The notes beneath the pieces are model-generated. The model did not search any database. It saw only the letters and a list, made by a program, of their open reading frames with translations, and had not been told where the DNA came from. Both the position numbers and the translations under genes were made by a program. This document shows, piece after piece, positions 32,096 to 43,349 of a stretch of DNA of 64,000 nucleotides. Source of the DNA: Cotesia glomerata (Eukaryota; Arthropoda; Insecta; Hymenoptera; Braconidae); assembly GCF_020080835.1 (NCBI RefSeq), contig NC_058160.1, forward strand, positions 14,695,506-14,759,505, written 5' to 3'. How positions within the stretch are numbered: the stretch's first letter is position 1; the number at the start of each line of letters is the position of its first letter.

Positions 32096-33391
32096 TTATT
32101 AAAAGTATTATTACATTTTTTAAACAATCTGTAAATGCTTCAGACCAATTACGAGCGGAGCTACAAGCTTCAGGCAAAAAAGAAGGCGAAGTTTTGACAT
32201 TGATCCAAGCATTCAGCACTAGATGGAACTCATGCTTAGATATGCTGGAACGGTGTTAAATTGTCAGGAATCGTAGCTAAAATTTTAGCCACTAAAAGCG
32301 AAACTAACAAGAATACGCCTGATATGGTAGCAACTTCGCAGCTTAAAGTAATTCGAGACCTAACTACTCTTCAAGGTACTTTTAAAGAATCTACTGAAGA
32401 GATCATTGGAGAATATTATGTTACGTCAAGCTTGGCAATTCCTGTTTCTAATTTACTTCTTCAAGTTACTGATTAATTAACGCCATCGACTACTCTAGGA
32501 GAAATTGTTAAAGAGCCATTACTTAAAAAAGTCGAAGAAAAACTTGTTCCCCTTGAGAAAAATACTTTTTTTTCGGTAGCGACTATATAAGACCCAGGGT
32601 TTTAACGTCTTCATTTCACGTCTCTACTCGCTGTCTCCAGTGCTATTTCAAGACTCAGCAATGACTTTCGCTCAGAGCATAGGCGAAGAGGACAACGATC
32701 TCCAAATCCAAGACCAGCTCAAGCATCACCAGAAGCTAACCCGTCGTCTATTTGGTGTAGGCATGAAAAATTAATAACGCTTAGTTCAAATAGAGCAGAA
32801 ATTCCAAGCTCTGGCAGCATTCCCAATGAACTAAAACAATATTCGGACCAACCATCAATCGACCGAAAATCAGACCCAATAGAATTTTGGATGAATTGTC
32901 GCCATGTCACACCAGTTCTATCTGAAATAGCTTTAAAATATTTGATTTGTCAGGCTTCCTCTGTAGGATCTGGAAGACTTGCTTCGGCTGATAATTTAGC
33001 TGTTCCAGATAATAGAAGCAGGTTAACTGGAGATCATATTAAAGAGCGAGTACTTATAATGTCTATACCAGATAATAACTGGTTTGAATAAAATTCAGAT
33101 TACTAACCGCTGTTTAAATTTTCATTTTCTGACATTGCTAAAAACTTCATTTTATTAATAATATTTAAATGCATAAATATTTTCACAATAAATAAATTAA
33201 ATTGAAAAAACTAAATGTGTGTTGATATTTTTTATCGTTCCAGTAATTCGACTATTTTTTGGGTAGTCGCACCTCGAAGTAAAAATATCGATAAATCGAA
33301 ATATCGATATTTTTATTCTACATAAATCGATATTGTTTAAAAATATCGATGCGATATTTATCGATATATTTATTCATTTGCCCATCCCTAG
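32096..33391 (+). pseudogene. hAT transposase, C-terminal half, with 3' terminal repeat
   Basis: Pieces of a hAT transposase: AFSTRWNSCLDMLERC near 32200, VIRDLTTLQGTFKESTEEI and VTSSLAIPVSNLLLQV (32261-32476), then the dimerisation domain SIDRKSDPIEFWMNCRHVTPVLSEIALKYL and SVGSGRLASADNLAV ... NRSRLTGDHIKERV (32850-33091). Several stops and shifts. The 3' end TTTGCCCATCCCTAG (33377-33391), preceded by ATCGATATTT palindromes, is a known hAT-type terminus. The N-terminal half is missing, cut off at the right border of the long-TIR element. Confidence 0.8.
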
Positions 33392-33448
33392 ATGATTTTC
33401 GGGAATTTTTTTGACAGGGAAAATGAAGGAATTAGGGGATCGGAATTT

Positions 33449-33935
33449 TTTTATTTTTAAGAGAACATTAAAGATTATTACCCTAAGTTTTTATTAAAAA
33501 ATATTTAATTATAACAAAGTTATTAACAATCTTGTAGAACACTAGAAAAAATTCCCCCCTTCATTGTAGGTTCGATAACTCGTAAACAGATCATCTGAAA
33601 ATAAAAACCCAAATTGATTTTTTATCAGTAAGACTGATTGAAAATATTCTTACTATTCTTACTGTTTTTTTTGTTTTAACCCGGCTAAAAAAAGCTTTGG
33701 AATAAAAATTTTTTTCAATTCCGTACGTGCGACGATAGCTACATCCTTACTGATTAAAAAACAATTCGGGTTTTTATTTTTAGATGATCCGTTCTTGAGT
33801 TATCAAACCTACCATGAAAGGGGAAATTTATTCTAGTGCTTCATGAGATTGTTGATAACTTTGTTATAATTAAATATTTTTTAATAAAAATTTAGGGTAA
33901 TAATCTTCAATGTACCCTTAATAAAATAAAAAAAA
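33449..33935. repeat. Foldback (MITE-like) element, about 190-bp arms
   Basis: The left arm (33449-33632) and right arm (33747-33935) are inverted copies: GATTATTACCCTAA with its complement, GATAACTCGTAAACAGATCATC with GATGATCCGTTCTTGAGTTATC (diverged). The 110-bp loop has no coding frame. It abuts the next (CA)n repeat. Confidence 0.75.
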
Positions 33936-34790
33936 TCTGGAAAACGGTTGACCCTAAAGGCCATCCCTACAACTTCCCGCTAAATTGAATTTTCAAACGC
34001 ATGCGATGTTGTCGCTAGTTGCAATGTTTTATAGCTCTTCGAGTTCAAAAATTACATTTTTGTGTTATTTGGAGCTCTCCGAGCTCAAAGATAAAGCTAT
34101 TCGATACTATTGAGCTCTTTGAGCTCAAAAGTCTCATCAAAGTTGGAAGAAACACGATTTTTAAAATTTTAAAACTGCTATAACTTTTGAATAAATCAAC
34201 CGATTTCCACGTGGTTGGCGGTGATCGATGAAGTTTTTTAAGCTCTATAAAAAATTTCAGACAAAAAAATTGATCTGATTGAACATTTCGGAGTTTTTAC
34301 ACAAGAACACTTTTTTCATTTTTTTTTGACGATATCTCACGAACGATGCGTTCCTACACGAACGATGCGTTGATGCAACCGATTCTGACGCACTTGTTAG
34401 CGATCCCCCGACAAGATCTCCTTTAGACAAAATATCACAACACATAAGCTAGTGACCGTGTTGTGCCCTTTCACCATGGATTTTGTGTGTGTTTATTCGA
34501 AAGTAGACTAACAGTGAGGATATTATGTCAGGGCATATTTTGTCGGGGTACTGTGGCGATCGATGCGGGTTTTCAGGGTTAAGAGCTGATTAGTCTTTTA
34601 GGTCGATCGATTTAGCCAATTCGGAGGTATTTTGAAAAATGAAAAAAAAAAACAACTTTTTTTTTCACTTTTTTTGCAATTTCTCGAAATCTACCGGTCC
34701 GAATTGGTTCCAACTTACAGGAAATCGAAGTTTGGCGAAACCCTTTCGAATAACACCACCTGCGATCGAATCGGTCAAGCCATTCAATAG

Positions 34791-34830
<40 letters not shown>

Positions 34831-35400
34831 GTCGGAAGAAGCCAAACTCCCACCGGGCGCGTCCCCAGGTGGCGGATAGGGGGGGTCCTAACCGGTCGTA
34901 AGATCGGCGGATTAAGACGAAATAAAATAGCCCTCGCGGACTAAATCACGCATTGGAGCTGAAGAGTAACAGCCACCGTCCGTGTATCCTTGTGGGTCGG
35001 AGAAAGTTCGCTGTTCTTCGGGGCAGAGGGTAAGAGCGAAATAAAATAGCTCTCGCGGTAAAAAACGAAAACTCCCCTTTTGGCAGGAAGGGTTGGTCAC
35101 ACCATCTGACCTAGGGTCACGTACGCAAGCGGATACGGTGACGCTGCTCAAAAGAGATGTGCGAAATGATCCTTATAGCGCGGTGTACGTGGTGACTCCC
35201 GGCATCTACGTGCTGCACCCACGGGAGCAAGAGAAAGCCGATGAAGGAAGTAGGTGCAGGGTCGAAGCGGTTGAGATTTCCCGCTTCAATGACCGAAAGC
35301 TCTTATAGAAATGGAGGTAGCTGTAAGAGTGATCACCCCTCCACTTCCGGAGGCATCGCGTTTGGAGACGACCTTTTGCTTTGGAGTATCACTCAAAATC

Positions 35401-36730
35401 ATGGAAGAAACAAAAAAACAAGAAAATAACAGGAGCATTAGTGGGCCTCACGCCCAAGAAGCAACGATTACAGCAAGCGCTGGAACGCCTCGAAAAGCTG
35501 ACCAGCGAACTGCATGAGTTTGTCCAATCAAAGGTCAATATCCATAAAGAGGTAAAGGCCAAAGCAACCGGGGTAGTTAACGCCCTTCGAAGGTTTAAAA
35601 AACTGGACGAAGAATGGCAGTCACCTCGACGACTCACTCCTCGTCTTACGCCGGAGAAGAGCAGTCAACTTACTGTGGAGATCGAAGAATCAATGGACAC
35701 CGGAGGCGATGGTGACGGTGAATCTGATGCTAAAGACGAAGGTCATACTTCCAACAAGTCTAACAAGAGGAAAGACCGAAACTCCCCAGATGGAATAGAT
35801 GGGCGATTGACGAAGAGAAAGGACTTGAAACCAAGTCCTCCGAAAAACGTGATGAAGCAGAACGCTGAAAAAAAAGACGCGACTGATTGGAAAGATGTCC
35901 ACACAAGGAAAGAGAAACAGAGGCTAGCCAAAGAACAGCTCCCAAAGGAGCCTCCAAAGAAGCCCAGGCCGGAGCCTAAGCGCAAAAAACCGCTCAAATG
36001 GATCAGACCCAACGCACTGATCATCCGCCCGGCCGAGAAAGCAAAGTACGCCGAGATTCTGCGTCGCATAAAAAAGGACGTTCCTGATGAGCAGGTTCGC
36101 ACAACGGTGGACAAGATCAACAAGACCGGATACGGGGACTTGCTGATTACGATTTCGCGGAAGAGCGTGGACAAAGGCCAAGGCCTGCAACAGACCATCG
36201 CAAACATTCTTAAGGAGGAGGCCAAAGTGATCTGCAAAGGGCCACAAGAAGACATCGAGATTCGAGACCTAGATGACACCACAACAAAGGAGGATATTCA
36301 GACTGCCCAGCATACGGTAACCAAGGAGCTCTGCGAAATACCACCAGAGGCAGTCAAGATCCGCAAAGCCTACAGAGGTACCCAAACCGCTGTCGTGACA
36401 CTACCGACTGCAACAGCTCAGAAGATATTAGAAGGAAGCGGTAAAATCCGAATTGGTTGGGTCAACTGCCGAATTAGAGCCACGAGAAAACCTACCCAAT
36501 GTTACAAATGCTGGCATTTCGGGCACCACGGATCCCAGTGCAGATGCAAGACAGATCGATCCAAGCTATGCATCAGATGCGGCCAAGAAGGACACAAGAT
36601 TGCGGACTGTAAAAACCCAGCGAAGTGTGTATTATGCGCGGAAAATAAAAGCGCAGAGAACGATGCCCATCACACCGGCACATACAGGCGCCCGGTATAC
36701 AAAGAGGCACTCCAGAGAATGACAAGCTAG
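35401..36730 (+). pseudogene. R1-type ORF1 (gag-like), copy B, nearly intact
   Basis: The original start is likely ATG 35401 (MEETKKQENNRS, like copy A); a small deletion near 35480 moves the rest into the frame that stays open to 36730. The first codon of that long frame (35381) is TTG and not a real start. Lysine-rich acidic/basic N-terminal half, the segment KAKYAEILRRIKKDVPDEQV, a middle domain IEIRDLDDTTTKEDI, the phrase IGWVNCRIR, then zinc knuckles CYKCWHFGHHGSQC, CIRCGQEGHKIADC and a third partial one CVLCAENKSAENDAHH. The protein would bind element RNA. Confidence 0.85.
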
Positions 36731-36735
36731 CAAAC

Positions 36736-37287
36736 ATGAGGATATTACGGCTTAACCTCAATCACTGTGAGGCCGCGCATGACCTGCTCGTGCAGACCGT
36801 GCGTGAATTAGAGCTTGATTTAGTAATAATAGCAGAGCCATACAGACACCTGAATAACCAACCTTAGGAAACTGACAGCACCACCAAGGCTGTCATCTGA
36901 TCCTGTGGCAAACTTCCCTTCCAGAGCATAGTGAGCAATGATAGCATCGGCTTTGTTGCAGCGTCTATTAACGACATCCGTTTTTATAGTTGCTATGCAC
37001 CGACTAGCCTTTCCATTGCCGACTTTACTGACTTCCTGGATCGACTGTCCGAAGACGCAAAGCAATACTACCGAGTAGCAATAAACCCAGTAGCTATAGC
37101 AGGAGACTTCAATTCCTTGGCGGTAGACTGGGGCAGCAAGCAGACTAATGCGCGAGGCAAGGCACTACGTGGAGCAATGGCCTCACTGGACGTGGTCCTT
37201 CTCAACATCGGTAAGACACCAACATATACCAAGGGAGAGGCTAGTTCGATAATAGACCTCACATTTGTCAGCAGCATAACTTCATAA
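36736..37287 (+). pseudogene. R1-type ORF2 start, endonuclease fragment, copy B
   Basis: MRILRLNLNHCEAAHDLL at the start, five bases after the ORF1 stop. It has VIIAEPY, FYSCYAPT, AIAGDFNS (catalytic D-x-N) and IIDLTFVSS. Stops at 36864-36866 and near 36898. It lacks the SDH motif and all of RT. Confidence 0.85.
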
Positions 37288-37345
37288 CAGCAATAACTTC
37301 TTGATTTTTGAAAATTTTCTATTTTCTTAGCGGGAAGTTAAAAAA

Positions 37346-37570
37346 GGTACTCATAGGTCATTATCTACAAAAGTTATGGCTATTTCAAAATCGAAATTCC
37401 ATTTATTTTAAAAATTCGTAACTTTTTTTGGGTTGGATAAAAAAATTCTCAAAAATGTTTTTCAAAGGGTAGAAACGAATAGAAAAGTTTCAGCAAAATC
37501 TAAAAGGTTCAGGTTCAAAAGTTGACAATTTAGCATGGAATACCCCATATATATGGGTCATTCCCCCAAA
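37346..37570. other. No gene recognised
   Basis: AT-rich, ending in a small palindrome (CCCCATATATATGGG, 37543-37557) just before the terminal repeat of the next element. Confidence 0.5.
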
Positions 37571-38018
37571 TAAGAACATTTTTACGGGGCGACCCTCGCG
37601 GATTATGTTTAAAATTTATGCAGGTGTTATCTATGATAAGAAATAAATTCCCCACAAGTTTTAGCCCTTTATATGCAGCGGTTCTGGAGTTATGATTTTT
37701 TGAAATTTTGAAAAAAAATTTTTTTTAACTTTTTTATTAATTTTTCTGATGAGAAAAACTTTTTTTTTAAAATCCACGAAAAATCTTATCTTGTGGGGGA
37801 AATTCTCAACTTTTAAATGAAAATATTCATTTTATTATAAACACATCAGAAGACTCTTCAAAATCCAATTAAAGTGGAAAAATCGATTTTTCTCGGTATG
37901 CTGTACATGGTACATCCAATTTGACTTTTTTTTCTGAAAGATCAGAGTTTTTTACACATAATATATGGTTTTTACGATGTGCATATTTTTTGTTCAATCA
38001 CAATTAAATTAAACGTTA
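37571..38018 (+). repeat. Left terminal inverted repeat
   Basis: Pairs with 50692-51142: GGCGACCCTCGCGGATTATG, AAAACTTGT-like phrases, CACATCAGAAGACTCTTCAAA-like and TTTTTTGTTCAATCA occur inverted on the right. Several short indels. Confidence 0.9.
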
Positions 38019-38200
38019 TATTCGCTAAGTGTTATACGATTATTTGGAATAGTAAAATAATTTTCTGTTAAATATTTAAAATTTCAAACTGCTCGTTAAA
38101 AAATTGAGTTTATACGCTGCAGATGGTGCTCACAACTACGATTTAATTTTCTTATTTAGTATGTAATTTTCCAAAATTTGCGAGAAATACTAATTGGATT

Positions 38201-38854
38201 ATGGAAACTCAACTACCTTATAAACATTTATTGAATAAATTGGTTTGTAATAATCCAATGGAATTGTGCTTCTTCAGAAATTGTAATAGATGTCCGAACA
38301 ATGAAGAAATCATTAATTACTTTTATGCCTCGTTTATAGAATCTGATGTAAATGAAATCGAATTTTAAATGTAGAGATCAACCGATCGATCTACCATTGT
38401 AAGCGTTATTTCAGATTCCGATGACTTTATTGAAACTTTAGCGACGCAACTTGAGAAACTTTTTAAACATGATTTTATAGTGAAAATACAAAGTCGGTTG
38501 TTTTCTAATGCGAAATTAAATTTGAAGAGTGGCGAATAGGCGGTAGTTTTTGACTTTGCAGAAAACTGCGTTTGTTGTGCAGGAAGCTACCCAAGGCAAA
38601 CATTGAAATAATGACCAAGCTACTATATTTCTAATGGTGGTTTACTGAAACGAAAATGATACTATTAAGCATTTTAGCTTAGATGGTATGTCAGATTGCC
38701 TTAAACATGATACAGTTTTGATTTATTTATTTCAAAAACAATTGATTTCTTATTTAAGAGAAAAATTTGCTGTTATTGAAAGGATTTTTTACTTCTCAGA
38801 TGAAGCACCTCAGCAATTAAGAAATAAAAAAACATTTACTAATTTATGTTATCA
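38201..38854 (+). pseudogene. Transposase-type gene, left part
   Basis: It begins METQLPYKHLLNKLVCN and carries family marks known to me from many invertebrate transposon proteins: CFFRNCNRCPN, STIVSVISDSDDFIETL, VVFDFAENCVCC (an Asp-Phe-Ala-Glu-Asn motif), a segment matching the family's S-D-x-L-x-H-D-T strand (DCLKHDTV in a shifted frame) and FYFSDEAPQQLRNKKTFTNL (family form FSDGAASQYKN). Stops and shifts at about 38366, 38538 and after. It is cut at 38854 inside a His codon by the Helitron block. Confidence 0.8.
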
Positions 38855-40620
38855 CTAGCTGTTACCCGCCCGCTCCGCTGGGCAATTTATAGAATTGTAT
38901 TTTGGGATCTAGACTTAAAATTCAATTGGAGTATTGTTCTGACTTGCACAGATTCAAAATTCTATCGGATTGGCCTGTACCTTTTATCCATGTCATAATT
39001 CTAGCGAATATCCATTGTAACTTTCAATGTGCAAACACTATAACATTCCCGTGGCTTTCTCCAAAAATGAATAATCATTTTTGGATTTACGATTTTAATT
39101 TTTGATTTTACGAAATCTCTTAAAATTAATAGCCAAATTTCTTTTCCACATCTCAAGTGTTTAGAAAATGTTTTCATTTTGATCTGTTACATTCTCGCAA
39201 TCCCGTAATAAGAACAATTCATTGGTTATGTGATCAGCAAAAATAAAATGTATGCAAAAAACTATATAGTCCGTTGACTATATAGCTACATGTAAAGTTA
39301 AATTTTAGAAACCTTACAATGACTTTTTCGCCGCTGCCAAAGAGACGATTGTGGTAAGAAAATATAATTATTAAAAAAGGAAAATATTTTAATCCGTTGA
39401 CCTTGGAGGCCATTCCTGTAATTACCTGTTTCTCTTGAGATTCCATCATTTTTTATATCTCTATTGGAGATTTTATATCTCTAGGAAATATATTTGATGA
39501 ATATGAATTTTTTGACAACTATCACTCCCGCACTTTTATGTGAGAGAGAAATTTCGTAAGATCCTATTCGAGATGATTTTTACATTAAAAATAAAATATC
39601 CCAACAAAACTTCAAGTACATAGAAACTATTGTTTTGAAAAGAAAGATTTTCATTGTTAACGCCTCCGCAGTCCCTTTGGGGATGGAATTTGATAAAATT
39701 CATTCTTAGCTGAACTTGACATGATACATGAAGACTGCCACCAAATTTGAAGTCTGTCAAAGTTACAGTTTGGAACTTAAAATTTTAGATTTTAACACCC
39801 ACCTCCGCAATTCCTATCAGAAGTTAAATCTGTTGAAATCCATTTTGAGATGATCTCTACAGAAAAAATAAAAGATTTCTACCAAATTTAGAGTTTTCAG
39901 AAGCTATATTTTGGAAATGAACATTTTTTATTGTCAACACCCACTCCCGCGATCCTTATTGGAGGTGATTCGTTGTAAAATCCGTTATTAGATCATTTCT
40001 ATATCACATATAGAAGACTCCTATCAAATTTGAAGTCTTTAGGAGCTATAGCTCTGAAATTAAAAATTTTAATTGTAAATACCCACCCCCGCAAACCCCT
40101 GTGGGGTGAGCTATCGTAAAATTCGTTCCTATATTATTTCTACATCTCTTACAGAAAATTCCTACCCAGTTTGGAGTCTATTGGAGCTAAAGTTTGAAAA
40201 CGGGAATTTATTATTGTTAACGCCCCCGCAATCCTCTTTGGGGTAGGATATCGTAAAATTCGTTCATAAATTATTTTTACATCACGTACAGAAATTTCCT
40301 ATAAAATTTGGAATCTGTAGGAGCTATAGCTTGAAAATTAAAAATTTTCATTGTTAATACCCACCCCCGCAACCCTCTGTGGGGTTTAATATCGTAAAGT
40401 TCATTCATAGATTATTTCTAGATCTCTTACAGAAGATTCTTACTAAATTTGGAGTCGATAGGAGCTATAGTTTATAGTGGGTAGAATTTCGTTAAATCCG
40501 TTCTTAGCTGACTTCTACTCAATAAAAAAAATATTCCTACCAAATTTCAAGTCTCTAGGTCTTATGGTTCAAGAGATATCGTGATGAGTGACTATATACG
40601 TGGAAATCATATATATATAC
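38855..40620 (-). mobile_element. Non-autonomous Helitron 1
   Basis: The 3' end is at left (CTAGCTGTTACCCGCCCGCT on the + strand). A unique part (38880-39480) contains CCGTTGACCTTGGAGGCC (39394), then about seven copies of the 155-bp unit (phrases CACCCCCGCAATCC, TCGTAAAATTCGTTC, TTTCTACATC, GGAGTCTATAGGAGCTATAG), and the 5' part AGAGATATCGTGATGAGTGA. Its 5' end merges with the next element near 40620. Confidence 0.75.
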
Positions 40621-43349
40621 ATAGCTGTTACCCGCCCGCTCCGCTGGGCGCTTTATAGAATTGTATTTTTAGATCTAGATTTGAAATTTAATTGGAAGAT
40701 TGTTTTTACTTGCATAGATTCCAAATTCCATCAAATTGGTCTGTATATTTTGTCCACATGATTATTCTAGCTAAAATTCATTGTAACTTTCAATGTACAA
40801 TCACTATAACATTCCCGTGGCTTTCTTCCAAAAATGAATATTAATTGACACGAAGAAAAAAAATTTTAAATGAGCATTGATAGTTTTAGTTAAAGTAATT
40901 GCAGGTCTCATAAGTGGAGTTGAAATCTGCCTAGCTTAAATTGTGACGAATTTCGCTGTTAATTAAAATTTCTTCCGTAACATCAATTATACATAGAAAA
41001 TTATTTGTACTTTTTTTTTAAGGATTTTCTTAAAATGAGTAGCCAAATTTTTTTTCTATATCTCATGTGTTTAGAAAATGCAATGCTTTTAATCTGTTAC
41101 ATTTTCGCGATCCCGTAATAAGAACAGTTCATCGGTTATGTGATCAGCAAAAAAAAAAATGTATGTAAAATTCTTAGTCCGTTGACTGAATAGCTACATG
41201 TAATGTTAAATTTTGGAAACGTTACAATGACTTTTTTGCCGCTGCCAAAGAGACAATTGTTGTAAGAAAATATCACTATTAAGAAAGAAAAATATTTAAA
41301 TCCGTTGACCTTGGAGGCCATCCCGGTATTTGCCTGTTTCTCTTCAGATTCTATCAAATTTTATATTTGTATGAACTGTATTTGAAGAATATGAATTTTT
41401 TGACAATTATTACTCCCGCACTTCTATGTGGGGAAGGAATTTCGTAAGAACCTATTCGAGATAATTTCTACATTATAAATAAAAGATTTCAACAAAACTT
41501 CGAGTCTATAAAAACTATCGATTGGAAATGAGAAATTTTCATTGTTAACGCCCCTACCATCCCTTTTAGGGTAAGAATTCGAGAAAATCCATTCTTAGCT
41601 GAACTTGACATCGTACACGAAGATTCCTACCAAATTTAGAATCTGCAGGAGTTACAGTTTGGAAATTAAAATTTTAGATTTTAACACCCACCCCCGCAAT
41701 CCCTATCGGAAGTAGAATTTTTTGGAATCCGCTTTGAGATGATCTCATGACAAATTAAAGATTCCTACCTAATTTCAAGTTTGTAGAAGTTACAGTTTGG
41801 AAATGGAAATTTGAAATTCTAACACCCACCCCTGCAATACCTGTCGGAAGTAGAATTTATTGAAATCCGTTTTGAGATGATCTCTACATGACAAATAAAA
41901 GATTCCTACCAAATTTACGCCTTTTAGAAGCTATATTTTGGGAATTAAGATTTTTTTTTGTCAACACCCACCCCCGCAATCCTTATTGGGGGTGATTCGT
42001 CGTAAAATCCGCTCTTAGATTATTTCTACATCACATAGAAGATTATTACCAAATTTGGAGTCTATAAGAGCTATAGCTTGAAAATTAAAAATTTTAATTG
42101 TTAACATCCAGCCCCGCAAACTCCTGTAAGGTATCTTAAAATTCGTTCGTATATTATTTTTCTGCCCTCCGGCCGGAAAGTGGCAACTTTCTGGCCGCTA
42201 CGCTAAACAAATTTGCCACATTCCGGCTACGTCGAGCAGAAAAATAGTATACACACCTTGGCAAGTAAAAAGTAAAGCCTCAGATCACATGTTTGTCAAC
42301 CTCGGCTTCGCCTCGGCCAACAATTACATGTGATCTGAGACTTTTCTTATTTTACTGGCCTAGGTATGTAATATACTATCTACATCTCTTAGAGAAAATT
42401 CCTACCTAATTGGAGTCTGTAGGAGCTATAGCTTGAAAATTAGAAATTTTCATCGTTAATACCCACCCCCGCAATCCGTATTGGTAGTAGGCTGTCATTA
42501 AATCCACTCTTGAATCATTTCTACATCACATAGAGCAGATTCTGAGAGAAAATTCCTACCTAATTGGAGTCTGTAGGAGCTACAGCTCGGAAATTTAAAA
42601 TTTTCATTGTTGAGACCCACCCCCGCACTCCTCTGTGAAGTAGGATATCGTAAAATTCGTTCATAAATTATTTTTACATCACTTACACTAAATTCATACA
42701 AAATTAGGAGTCTGTGGGAGCTAAAAGTCGAAAATTTTTAATTTTCATTGTTAACGTCCACCCCCGCAATCCATATTGGGAGTAGATTGTCATAAAATCC
42801 ACTCTTAGATCATTTCTACCTCGCATATAGCAGATACTTATCAAATTTAGAGATTGTAGGCCCTACAGCTTGGAAATTTAAAATTTTCATTGTTAAGATC
42901 CACCCCCGCATTCCTCTGTGGAGTGGGATATCGTAAAATTCGTTCATAAATTATTTTTACATCACTTACACAAAATTCATACAAAATTAGGAGTCTGTAG
43001 GAGCTAGAAGTCGGAAATTTTTAATTTTCATTGTTAACGTCCACCCCCGCAATCCATATTGGTAGTAGATTGTCGTAAAATCCGCTCTTAGATCATTTCT
43101 ACATCACATATAGGAGATTCCTACTAAATTTGAAGTCGATAGGAGCTATAGGTTAAAAATGGGAATTTTCTATTGTTAACGCCCCCGCAACCCCCCTTGT
43201 GGGTGGAATTTCGTAAAATCCGTTCTTAGCTGACCTCTACTCGGCGAAAGGAATATTCCTACCAAATTTCAAGTCAATCGGCCTTATAGCTTCAGAGATA
43301 TCGTGATCAGTGAGTTTCAAGAAAAAACTTGATCTCCTATATATATAGA
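40621..43349 (-). mobile_element. Non-autonomous Helitron 2
   Basis: 3' terminus near 40621 (ATAGCTGTTACCCGCCCGCT; the expected C of CTAG is A), the same unique part as Helitron 1, about eleven tandem units, a foldback insertion at 42155-42366, and a 5' TC end (TATATAGA at 43342-43349 on the + strand) that directly touches the CTAG of Helitron 3. Confidence 0.75.
42155..42366. repeat. Double-hairpin foldback insertion
   Basis: Two adjacent palindromes: 42155-42247, closed by TATTTTTCTGC/GCAGAAAAATA, and 42254-42365, with about 40-bp arms (CTCAGATCACATGT pairs with ACATGTGATCTGAG, ACCTTGGC with GCCTAGGT-like). It interrupts one 155-bp unit of the Helitron array. No coding frame. Confidence 0.7.

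Larger units (their letters stand above)
34829..37290 (+). mobile_element. R1-clade LINE copy B, inserted at (CA)n, RT part deleted
   Basis: It starts right after the (CA)n tract with CGTCGGAAGAAGCC and shares CACCGGGCGCGTCCCC with copy A. Leader 34829-35400, ORF1 35401-36730, ORF2 start 36736. ORF2 stops at about 37287 and the sequence switches directly to the end of the host repeat, so the RT half of the LINE and the repeat segment after (CA)n were deleted together. Confidence 0.85.
33937..37345 (+). repeat. (CA)n-repeat family, copy 6, entered by an R1-clade LINE
   Basis: Starts CTGGAAAACGGTTGACC, AAAGGCCATCCC, AACTTCCCGCT. It goes through palindromes near 34070-34130 and modules to (CA)n at 34792-34828, where the LINE begins. 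The tail of the repeat returns at about 37290 (ACAGCAATAACTTCTTGATT ... TTAGCGGGAAGTTAAAAAA). A 170-bp unrelated piece lies at about 34400-34560. Confidence 0.8.
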
